A stretch of DNA of 21,916 nucleotides from CAZQKL01 sp964593895 [NCBI: uncultured bacterium]. Lineage in GTDB: Bacteria; DYJV01. Every line of letters begins with the position of its first letter. Within the stretch, counting starts at the first letter, position 1. Location of the stretch: assembly GCA_964593895.1 (NCBI GenBank), contig CAZQKL010000005.1, forward strand, positions 10,849 to 32,764. Direction: 5' to 3'. The notes beneath the pieces are model-generated. The model was not told the origin of the DNA, ran no database searches, and saw nothing but the letters and a program-made list of their open reading frames with translations. This document shows positions 15,685 to 21,916 of this stretch, piece by piece. The translations under genes were made by a program, and so were the position numbers.

Positions 15685-16068
15685 ATGAATAGAAGATTTT
15701 TCCTCTTCAATCTTTTTTTCCTCATTGAATTATTTTTTTATTCTATTTACAAATTTTTAACTTATCCTGTTTTTAAATCATTTAAAATAGTGAAAATTTC
15801 TCTTGATAATCTTAAAGAAGGTGTTAATGAATTTCCAGAAAACTCAATAATTGTTTTAAAAAAAGGAAAAGATTTTAAAGTTTTAAGTTCTATATGCACT
15901 CATCTTGGATGCACTGTAAAATTTATAAGTAAAAATAATTATTTTCAATGTCCATGTCATAGAAGTATTTTTTCCATAAATGGAGATGTTATAAAAGGTC
16001 CTGCAAAAAAACCTTTAAAAGAGTTAAAATTTACCATTAGACGTGGTTTTTTAATCATAAAAGCTTGA
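15685..16068 (+). CDS. Small membrane-anchored Rieske [2Fe-2S] protein
   Basis: The start chosen is ATG 15685, 11 bases after GGGAGGA. It gives NRRFFLF, close to the twin-arginine RRxFL signal, followed by a hydrophobic segment to about residue 26 that probably anchors the protein. A longer frame from 15634 overlaps porB and would place the arginines internally, so it was not used. The Rieske fold has C71-T-H73-L-G-C76 and C89-P-C91-H92: Cys71, His73, Cys89 and His92 as cluster ligands, Cys76-Cys91 as the usual disulfide. GPAKKPLKEL is the third family loop. At 127 residues it is short. No cytochrome b or c1 gene is next to it, so membership in a bc-type complex cannot be assumed. Confidence 0.88.
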   Translation: MNRRFFLFNLFFLIELFFYSIYKFLTYPVFKSFKIVKISLDNLKEGVNEFPENSIIVLKKGKDFKVLSSICTHLGCTVKFISKNNYFQCPCHRSIFSINGDVIKGPAKKPLKELKFTIRRGFLIIKA

Positions 16069-16093
16069 ATTTCAAATATTTATATGCTAACCT
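16065..16093 (+). promoter_or_regulatory. Candidate extended -10 promoter for the lipoprotein gene
   Basis: TTGAAT (16065-16070), 17 bases, then TAACCT (16088-16093) preceded by TG at -15/-14. The -10 itself is weak. The predicted start falls on or next to the ATG at 16100, and there is no Shine-Dalgarno, so the message could be leaderless. Confidence 0.35.
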
Positions 16094-16099
16094 GAAAAC

Positions 16100-16603
16100 A
16101 TGAAAAAAATATTTCTTTTATGTTTGATTACTTTTCTATTTGTTTCCTGTGATAGAACAAAAAAGATAAGGGAAATTAATAAACAAACAACAGAAGAAAA
16201 ATTAAAAAAAGTAAAATATCTTGAGATATATGCATCCCATTACGATGTAAAAAAAGGTTCAAATGGCTATATAATTGATGCAACAATAAATGTTGCAAAT
16301 AAAACCAATAAAAAAATTTATTGGTTTAAGGTTCTTGTAAACATATATGAAAATGGGAAATTAACCCATTCTATAGTTTATACTCCAAATTATTACATGG
16401 AAAAAGATGGGAAAAATTATTATCATGTTCTTGGACCAAAACAGAATGGAATTTTTAGAATTTATATTGGAGACAATTACAATATAAAAAATTATCCAAC
16501 AAATGTAACCTTTTCAATTTTTGAAGTTGGAGATAGCATTGAAATATTTAAAAAAGTTAGAGCAAATCCAAAAAAGTATTTTATTCCGTATACACCAAAA
16601 TAA
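16100..16603 (+). CDS. Predicted lipoprotein of unknown function
   Basis: A 167-residue protein with a lipoprotein signal peptide: MKK, a hydrophobic core and lipobox FVSC with Cys17 as the lipidated residue. A charged linker rich in Lys, Glu and Thr runs to about residue 42. The rest looks like a beta-sandwich: EIYASHYDVKKG, IIDATINVANKTNKKIYWFKVLVNIYENG, and a late FRIYIGD strand. That pattern, a conserved-looking strand followed by a comment-like KIYWFKV segment, resembles FxLYD-type extracellular domains, but I cannot assign a family firmly. Asp follows the lipidated Cys. In E. coli this would favour retention in the inner membrane, a rule that may not hold here. It sits two bases before rarA. 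Confidence 0.75.
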   Translation: MKKIFLLCLITFLFVSCDRTKKIREINKQTTEEKLKKVKYLEIYASHYDVKKGSNGYIIDATINVANKTNKKIYWFKVLVNIYENGKLTHSIVYTPNYYMEKDGKNYYHVLGPKQNGIFRIYIGDNYNIKNYPTNVTFSIFEVGDSIEIFKKVRANPKKYFIPYTPK

Positions 16604-16605
16604 TT

Positions 16606-17856
16606 ATGCTTTTTGAAAAACCTCTTTATGAGCTTATAAGACCAAAAGATTTTAATGAATTTATAGGACATGAAAAAATTGTTAAAAATTTAAAACCTCA
16701 AAATCTAATCTTATGGGGACCACCAGGAGTAGGAAAAACCACATTAAGCTTTCTACTATCAAAAGAATGGAATAAACCTTTTATTTCAATTTCAGCTGTT
16801 TTAACAGGTAAAAAAGAGATAAAAGAAATTCTTGAAAAAATTTCAAATTCAAAAATTCAACATATCCTTTTCATTGATGAAATTCATGCTTTCAATAGAA
16901 CTCAACAGAATGTTTTTCTAAAACATATTGAAAAAGGTGAAATAATTCTAATTGGAGCAACAACAGAAAATCCTTCATTTGAAGTAATTTCTCCATTAAT
17001 TTCAAGATGTAGAATAATAAAACTTGAGAGACTAACAGAAGAAAATTTAAAAATAATTTTAAATAGAGCAATTAATTTTTTAAAAAACAAAGGAATTCAA
17101 ATTGAATTTTATAAAGATTTTATAGATGATATAACTCTTTATGCAGATGGAGATGCAAGAATTTTAATAAATACTCTTGAATACTTAGTTGAATCTTCAT
17201 TGGAAGAAAATAAAGCAATAATTACAAAAGAAAAATTTTTTGAAATTATTGATAAAAACTTTTTTCATTATGACAAAAGCTATGAGGAACATTACAATTT
17301 AATTTCAGCATTTCATAAAAGCTTAAGAGGAAGTGACCCAGATGCTGCATTATATTGGCTATTTAGAATGCTTGAAGCTGGAGAAGACCCAAGATACATT
17401 TTAAGGAGATTAATTGTATGTGCAAGTGAGGATGTTGGAAATGCTGACCCAAATGCTTTAGAAGTTGCTGTAAATGCAATGCATGCTTTTGAATTTGTCG
17501 GACCTCCAGAAGGGTATCTTGCAATTGCTCAAGCGACAATTTATATAGCAACATCTCCCAAGAGTAATTCAGTTTATAAGGCAATGAAAGAAGTAAAAAG
17601 AGAAATAAAAGAAACAGGAAGCCTTCCTGTTCCTTTACATTTAAGAAATCCAGTAACTAATTTAATGAAAAAGCTTGGATATGGAAAAGATTATAAATAT
17701 CCACATGATTTTCCATACGGTTATGTTGCACAAAATTATTTTCCAGATGGAGTAAAAAGAAAAAAATTTTATAAACCTAAAGAATTTGGATTTGAAAAAG
17801 AGATAAAAAAAAGAATTGAATGGTGGGAAAAATTAAAAAAGAAAAGTATTGACTGA
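16606..17856 (+). CDS. rarA: Replication-associated recombination protein RarA (MgsA), AAA+ ATPase
   Basis: A clamp-loader-related ATPase acting at stalled replication forks, of the MgsA/WRNIP1 family. The N-terminal motif is PLYELIRPKDFNEFIGHEKI. Walker A is GPPGVGKTT (38-46), Walker B ILFIDEIHAFNRTQQ (87-101), sensor 1 GATTENPSFEV (117-127), and the arginine finger SRC with Arg134. The C-terminal half has the RarA-specific block KSLRGSDPDAALYWLFRMLEAGEDPRYILRRL, then ASEDVGNADP and, near the end, PHDFPYGYVAQNYFPDG. At 416 residues it is full length. The stop is TGA. There is no obvious ribosome site before the ATG, and translation may depend on the gene before it. Confidence 0.95.
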   Translation: MLFEKPLYELIRPKDFNEFIGHEKIVKNLKPQNLILWGPPGVGKTTLSFLLSKEWNKPFISISAVLTGKKEIKEILEKISNSKIQHILFIDEIHAFNRTQQNVFLKHIEKGEIILIGATTENPSFEVISPLISRCRIIKLERLTEENLKIILNRAINFLKNKGIQIEFYKDFIDDITLYADGDARILINTLEYLVESSLEENKAIITKEKFFEIIDKNFFHYDKSYEEHYNLISAFHKSLRGSDPDAALYWLFRMLEAGEDPRYILRRLIVCASEDVGNADPNALEVAVNAMHAFEFVGPPEGYLAIAQATIYIATSPKSNSVYKAMKEVKREIKETGSLPVPLHLRNPVTNLMKKLGYGKDYKYPHDFPYGYVAQNYFPDGVKRKKFYKPKEFGFEKEIKKRIEWWEKLKKKSID

Positions 17857-17909
17857 TTTTTAATTAAAGTTTAAAAGACAGAAATCTTGATAACAATCGG
17901 AGGGAGGGA

Positions 17910-18914
17910 ATGGAAAAAGAGATTTACATTGTTGGCACTGGCTCTTACGTTCCTAAAAACATTGTAAAAAATGATGATTTTAAAAAATATATTGAAACCT
18001 CTGATGAATGGATTTACACAAGAACCGGAATAAAAGAAAGGAGATGGGCTGACAAAGATGAAGCAGCATCAGACCTTGCATTTAAAGCATTTCAAAAAAT
18101 GAATGAAGATTTAAAAATTGACCCAAATGATATTGAATTAATTGTCATGGCTACAATTACTCCAGATACCCATTGTCCAAGTGGAGCAAACTGGCTTGAA
18201 GCAAAAATTGGTGCTGATAATGCTGTTTCTTTTGATGTTACTGCTGCTTGCTCTGGATTTATTTTTGCAATTGATGTTGCAAAACAGTATCTGCTTACAG
18301 GTAGATATAAAAATGCTCTTGTTGTTGCATCTGAAGTTATGAGTAGAGTAATTGATATATATGATAGAGAATCGTGTATTTTATGGGGAGATGGAGCTGG
18401 TTGTATTTTTATTTCCACTGAAGATAAATATAAACACAGAGATTTACCCACAATTAAATCAACTCATATTTTCACTGATGGAAAGAATGGACAAAATTTA
18501 CTTATGCCAGGAGGTGGGTCTAAAACAACTCCAATTTCTCATGAAAGTGTTGATAAAAAACTTCATTATTTAAAAATGATTCAAGCAAGTGATTCTTTAA
18601 GAGTAGCAGTAAGAAGATTTAGTGAAAGTATAAATGTTGCTCTTGTTGCAAATAATTTAACTCCAGAAGATGTGGATGTGGTTGTTCCACATCAGGCAAA
18701 TGTGAGAATTTTAAAAAATGTTGCAAAATTAAGTAAAATTCCTTTTGAAAATTTTTACCTTACAATAGAAAAATTTGGAAATTCATCTTCATCTTCAGTG
18801 GCAATTGCTCTTGACTGTGCGGTAAGAGATGGCACAATTAAAAAAGGAAGTAATGTAATATTAACCGCCTTTGGCGGTGGCCTTACCTGGGGAAGTGTAT
18901 ATATAAAATGGTAA
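17910..18914 (+). CDS. fabH: 3-oxoacyl-ACP synthase III (FabH family)
   Basis: Condenses an acyl-CoA with malonyl-ACP to start fatty-acid synthesis. The catalytic triad is visible: Cys114 in TAACSGF, His261 in VPHQAN and Asn291 in FGNSSSSS. Other family marks are the N-terminal GTGSYVPKNIVKNDDF, SDEWIYTRTGIKERR, ATITPDTHCPSGA, WGDGAGC and the C-terminal LTAFGGGLTWGSV. The length is 334 residues. A GGAGGGAGGG site lies before the ATG. It opens a run with a HIT protein, an AICAR transformylase and ubiE. Other thiolase-fold enzymes share this layout, but the ACP-type motifs favour FabH. Confidence 0.92.
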   Translation: MEKEIYIVGTGSYVPKNIVKNDDFKKYIETSDEWIYTRTGIKERRWADKDEAASDLAFKAFQKMNEDLKIDPNDIELIVMATITPDTHCPSGANWLEAKIGADNAVSFDVTAACSGFIFAIDVAKQYLLTGRYKNALVVASEVMSRVIDIYDRESCILWGDGAGCIFISTEDKYKHRDLPTIKSTHIFTDGKNGQNLLMPGGGSKTTPISHESVDKKLHYLKMIQASDSLRVAVRRFSESINVALVANNLTPEDVDVVVPHQANVRILKNVAKLSKIPFENFYLTIEKFGNSSSSSVAIALDCAVRDGTIKKGSNVILTAFGGGLTWGSVYIKW

Positions 18915-18936
18915 AACAAAAAAAGGAGGTGTGAAA

Positions 18937-19287
18937 ATGGCTGATTGCATTTTTTGTAAAATAATAAATAAAGAAATCCCTTCTCAGATAGTTTATGAAG
19001 ATGATGATGTAATTGCATTTAAAGATATTAACCCAAAAGCACCTGTTCATATTCTTATTGTTCCAAAAAAACATATTCCAACATTAAACGATTTTACAGA
19101 AGAAGATAACGAACTTTTGGTTAAATTAATACACACTTGCAAAAAAATTGCAAAAGATTTCAATGTGGCAGATTCTGGATATAGAGTTCTTGTAAATGTA
19201 AACAAAGAAGGTGGACAGGTAATATATCATGTTCATTTTCATGTAATGGGAGGAAGATTATTCAAATTTGAACAAAAGGGTGAATAA
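18937..19287 (+). CDS. HIT-family (HinT-like) nucleotide hydrolase
   Basis: A histidine-triad protein that hydrolyses AMP-linked phosphoramidates or related nucleotides. The start is ATG 18937, seven bases after GGAGG in AAAGGAGGTG; a GTG at 18931 overlaps that site and was not used. Cys4 and Cys7 in ADCIFCKIINKEIP and the triad H98-V-H100-F-H102-VMGG near the C-terminus are diagnostic. At 116 residues it is typical of bacterial HinT. It lies two bases before the AICAR transformylase gene, where purine-nucleotide housekeeping would fit. Confidence 0.95.
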   Translation: MADCIFCKIINKEIPSQIVYEDDDVIAFKDINPKAPVHILIVPKKHIPTLNDFTEEDNELLVKLIHTCKKIAKDFNVADSGYRVLVNVNKEGGQVIYHVHFHVMGGRLFKFEQKGE

Positions 19288-19289
19288 AA

Positions 19290-20579
19290 ATGAATAATTT
19301 AAAAGAAAAATATAGAAAAATTTTAGATGACCATTTTCCAGATAAAATTGAAATTAACTTTGGAGGACAGATTTTAATATACAAAAAAAGGACATGGAAA
19401 ATTTTTGATGAAAAAAAAGGGATATATGTTGAAAAAGGATTAAGATATGGGGAAAATCCCGACCAAGAGGCAGCTTTATATGAACTTGTTAATGGTAATC
19501 TCATATTAGGTGAATGTAAATTTATAACACCTAATAATGGACTTGTTAGCTCACTAACTGAAGAAAATTTTATTCAATTTGGAAAGCATCCCAGCAAAAT
19601 AAATCTTACTGATATTGATAGTGGGTTAAATATTATAAAATTTTTTGATGAGCCTTGTGCAGTAATAATTAAGCATAATAATCCTTGTGGTGTTGCAGTT
19701 AGCTCAACAATTGAAGATGCATATAAAAAAGCTTTTTTTGCAGATAGAATTGCAAGTTTTGGTGGATGTGCAGTATTAAATAGAGAGGTAGGCTCAGAAC
19801 TTGCTGATTTTATTTCACAATTTTATATTGAGGTTATTGTAGCACCAGATTTCAGTGGAAAAGCAATAGATATTTTGAAAAAGAGAAAAAATTTACGAAT
19901 TGTAAAAATTGAAAATTTAACAGATTTAAAAAAATATCGCTATACAAGATTTGTTGATTTTAAATCATTAATTGATGGTGGATTAATTCTTCAACAATCA
20001 CAAGTAAATAAAATTGAAAAAAAAGAAGATTTTAAATTGGCAGAAGCTTATCATAATGGAAAGTTATATAAAATTGAGAGAGCTCCAACAGATGATGAAT
20101 ATGAAGATATGCTTTTTGGCTGGTATGTTGAACATGGGGTAACTTCAAATTCAATTATATATGTTAAAGATAGAGTAACAGTTGGTATTGGAACAGGAGA
20201 ACAGGATAGAGTTGGAGTAGCTGAAATTGCAGTATATAAAGCTTATACAAAATATGCAGATAGATTGTGTTATGAAAAGTATGGTATTCCATATAAACAA
20301 CTTGAGCTTGAGGTTAAAAAGGGATTAAAGGATAAAAAATTAAAAGATGAAATTGATGAGAAAGTGAAAGCAGAAAAAGGAAATCTTATAGGCTCAACAA
20401 TGATTTCAGATGCATTTTTCCCTTTCAGAGATGGTGTTGATGTAGGGATTTCCCATGGAATTAGAGCAGTTGTTCAGCCTGGAGGTTCTGAAAGAGATTA
20501 TGAAGTAATCAAAGCATGCAATGAAGCAAATCCAAAAGTCACAATGGTTTTTACCCATCAAAGATTATTCAGGCATTAG
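19290..20579 (+). CDS. purH: AICAR transformylase (PurH-like, no IMP cyclohydrolase domain)
   Basis: Matches the formyltransferase half of PurH, which transfers formyl from 10-formyl-THF to AICAR in the penultimate step of IMP synthesis. Landmarks are LRYGENPDQEAALYE (51-65), IKHNNPCGVAV with catalytic Lys128-His129, AFFADRIASFGGCAVLN, the GIGTGEQDRVGVAEIA block, and SDAFFPFRDGVD near residue 375, ending HQRLFRH. In ordinary PurH the LRYGENPxQ motif comes after a cyclohydrolase domain of about 190 residues. Here only about 50 residues precede it, and they do not look like that domain. There is no room upstream for a lost half: the HIT gene ends two bases before. The last step must be done by another protein. 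The symbol applies to the transformylase activity only. Confidence 0.85.
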   Translation: MNNLKEKYRKILDDHFPDKIEINFGGQILIYKKRTWKIFDEKKGIYVEKGLRYGENPDQEAALYELVNGNLILGECKFITPNNGLVSSLTEENFIQFGKHPSKINLTDIDSGLNIIKFFDEPCAVIIKHNNPCGVAVSSTIEDAYKKAFFADRIASFGGCAVLNREVGSELADFISQFYIEVIVAPDFSGKAIDILKKRKNLRIVKIENLTDLKKYRYTRFVDFKSLIDGGLILQQSQVNKIEKKEDFKLAEAYHNGKLYKIERAPTDDEYEDMLFGWYVEHGVTSNSIIYVKDRVTVGIGTGEQDRVGVAEIAVYKAYTKYADRLCYEKYGIPYKQLELEVKKGLKDKKLKDEIDEKVKAEKGNLIGSTMISDAFFPFRDGVDVGISHGIRAVVQPGGSERDYEVIKACNEANPKVTMVFTHQRLFRH

Positions 20580-20580
20580 T

Positions 20581-21252
20581 ATGGAATCACCTCAAAAGAT
20601 TAAAAGGATGTTTTCAAAAATTGCAAAAAGATACGATTTTCTCAACCATCTTTTAAGTTTTTATCAGGATATATATTGGAGAAAATCTCTTGCTAATTTA
20701 GTAAAAAAAAAGAAAAATGATACAATAATTGATATTGCCTGCGGAACAGGTGATAGCAGTATAGAAATTTTAAAAAAAACACAAAAAAATGTTATTGGTA
20801 TAGACTTCTGTTTTGAAATGTTAAAAATAGCAAAAAGTAAATCAGAAAAAATTAAATTTGTTAATGGTGATGCATTAGAACTTCCATTAAAAAATGAAGT
20901 AGCAGATATTGTTACAATAGCTTTTGGCATAAGAAATATCCTTGAAAGAGAAAAAGCATTAAAAGAATTTTTCAGAATTTTAAAAAAGGGGGGAAATCTA
21001 ATTATTATGGAATTTTCAATTCCAGAAAATTTTTTATTTAAAATCTATATTGAAAAAATTTTACCTCTTATTGGTTCAATATTTTCAGATAAAGAAGCTT
21101 ATTCTTATTTACCATCTTCTGTAAAAAAATTTCCAACTCCAGATAATTTTATTAATGAAATTAAAAATTCTGGATTTTCCTATGTAAGTTTGAAGAAACT
21201 GTCTCAGGGAACTGTTATAATTTACGATTGTTATAAAGGGATGGGAGATTAA
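20581..21252 (+). CDS. menG: Demethylmenaquinone/ubiquinone C-methyltransferase, UbiE/MenG family
   Basis: A SAM-dependent methyltransferase that finishes the quinone ring; in an anaerobe menaquinone is the likely substrate. The start taken is ATG 20581, one base after the preceding TAG. A longer frame from 20521 runs inside the upstream gene and adds no family residues. UbiE marks are KIKRMFSKIAKRYDFLNHLLSF (6-27), the SAM-binding DIACGTGD (51-58), GDALELPL, and FGIRNILEREKALKEFFRILKKGG. At 223 residues it is normal length. It converges on the flagellin gene over a shared hairpin. Confidence 0.93.
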   Translation: MESPQKIKRMFSKIAKRYDFLNHLLSFYQDIYWRKSLANLVKKKKNDTIIDIACGTGDSSIEILKKTQKNVIGIDFCFEMLKIAKSKSEKIKFVNGDALELPLKNEVADIVTIAFGIRNILEREKALKEFFRILKKGGNLIIMEFSIPENFLFKIYIEKILPLIGSIFSDKEAYSYLPSSVKKFPTPDNFINEIKNSGFSYVSLKKLSQGTVIIYDCYKGMGD

Positions 21253-21267
21253 CCCATCCCTTTATAA
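21231..21267 (+). terminator. Bidirectional terminator between menG and flagellin
   Basis: A perfect 15-bp stem, TTATAAAGGGATGGG (21231-21245) against CCCATCCCTTTATAA (21253-21267), with a 7-base loop that contains the menG stop. Both convergent genes end at it: the menG stop is in the loop, and the flagellin stop is three bases past the other arm. The A/T-rich ends of the stem could supply the U tract in either direction. Confidence 0.8.
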
Positions 21268-21269
21268 AT

Positions 21270-21916
21270 TTACCCTAATAATTGTAGAGCAAGCTGAGGT
21301 AGTGTATTTGCCTGAGCAAGCATTGCAACACCAGATTGAGCTAAAATCTGATTTCTAACAAATTCTGTCATTTCTGTTGCAACATCAACATCAGAAATTC
21401 GTGATTCAGCAGCTTGCAGGTTTTCTGCTTGAATTGATAGATTAGTAATTGTGTTTTGTAATCTGTTCTGTAATGCACCAAGTGCAGCTCTAATTTTGTC
21501 TTTTGATTCAATTGCAAGGTCTAATGCTGCAAGAGCACTTTGCGCAGCTTCCTGAGTGCTTATTGTGTAACCAGCACTTGATGTGCTTGCACTGTTTCCA
21601 ACACCTAATGATGATGCAGTAGCACTGTTAATTGCAATAAAGTAGTAATCTTCTGCTGAAGAGTTGCCTGTTCCAAAGTGAACTTTCAATGGACCTTCAG
21701 AAACCAAACCATTGACCTTAAAGTCATTAATCCAATCTGCTGGATTAATATGACTTGATGATAAAGTTCCATCAAGAAGTTTAATTCCGTTAAAATCTGT
21801 TGCAAGAGCAATTCTTGTAATTTCTGATGCCATCTGCTGATACTCTGACTCAATCATCAACCTCTGAACTGATGAGTATGTTCCTGTTGCTGCCTGTTCT
21901 GCTAACTCCTTCATTC
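21270..21916 (-). CDS. Flagellin, C-terminal part (5' end outside window)
   Basis: The filament protein of the bacterial flagellum, exported through the flagellar type III apparatus. The frame is still open at the window edge. From the N-terminal side one sees the D1 helix end (MKELAEQAATGTYSSVQR, then EYQQMASEITRIALATDFNGIKLLDG), a short variable domain of about 90 residues, and the C-terminal D1/D0 helices ending DVDVATEMTEFVRNQILAQSGVAMLAQAN and LALQLLG. Base composition is less AT-rich than the neighbours, with more Cys-free, Ala/Ser/Gln-rich coding, as is usual for flagellins. The short central domain means a small flagellin. The hypervariable part is probably not glycan-rich D2/D3 structure. 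Confidence 0.95.
   Translation of the reverse strand, partial: MKELAEQAATGTYSSVQRLMIESEYQQMASEITRIALATDFNGIKLLDGTLSSSHINPADWINDFKVNGLVSEGPLKVHFGTGNSSAEDYYFIAINSATASSLGVGNSASTSSAGYTISTQEAAQSALAALDLAIESKDKIRAALGALQNRLQNTITNLSIQAENLQAAESRISDVDVATEMTEFVRNQILAQSGVAMLAQANTLPQLALQLLG

Noticed and set aside
20521-20580. Longer UbiE/MenG frame starting inside the purH gene
   Set aside because: The added residues are not family-like, and ATG 20581 follows the upstream stop by one base.
1-21916. Defence system, prophage, insertion sequence or CRISPR array
   Set aside because: All genes are recognisable housekeeping types except one lipoprotein; no direct repeats, transposases or phage genes were seen.

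Overview
The window comes from an AT-rich bacterial chromosome in which Arg is written mostly as AGA. It is almost fully coding: 22 protein genes, two of them cut by the window edges, and no rRNA, tRNA, CRISPR or insertion sequence that I can see. A LolA-type lipoprotein carrier points to a cell with an outer membrane. A pilus or secretion ATPase and a flagellin point to surface appendages and motility. A four-subunit pyruvate:ferredoxin oxidoreductase and a biotin synthase with anaerobe-type cysteines point to an anaerobe. I cannot assign a phylum. TGA is an ordinary stop here: pilB, rpsU, ffh, the histidine kinase and rarA all end on it.

Layout. 1-3155 (+): the end of a PilB/GspE ATPase, then bioB and bioF. 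3124-4372 (-): rpsU, yqeY and mpg, driven from a promoter back to back with that of the hsp20 gene (4506-4949, +). 4921-6815 (-): mtaB, a 65-codon DUF1858 gene interrupted by one in-frame TGA, and a DUF123/GIY-YIG-like gene. 6899-12614 (+): a tightly packed run of ffh, lolA, thiL, icd, a histidine-kinase-like gene and recR. 12680-15650 (+): porG-porD-porA-porB behind its own promoter. 15685-17856 (+): a small Rieske protein, a lipoprotein and rarA. 17910-21252 (+): fabH, a HIT protein, a stand-alone AICAR transformylase and ubiE/menG. 21270-21916 (-): the C-terminal part of a flagellin, facing ubiE across a shared terminator.

The most interesting item is the DUF1858 gene at 5333-5530 (-). ORF callers miss it because codon 29 is TGA. 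That TGA replaces the first Cys of the family's CxxC motif, giving UxxC. It is followed by a hairpin whose bulged U and GU apical loop sit almost exactly where they do in the E. coli fdhF bacterial SECIS. I therefore call it a selenoprotein. Other points worth a look are a BioB whose cluster-ligand pattern departs from E. coli and resembles the anaerobe-type enzyme, a PurH homologue lacking its IMP cyclohydrolase half, a histidine kinase with a decayed ATP-binding domain, a lone Rieske protein whose ribosome site lies inside a hairpin, and a DUF123 gene that reads through a terminator hairpin.
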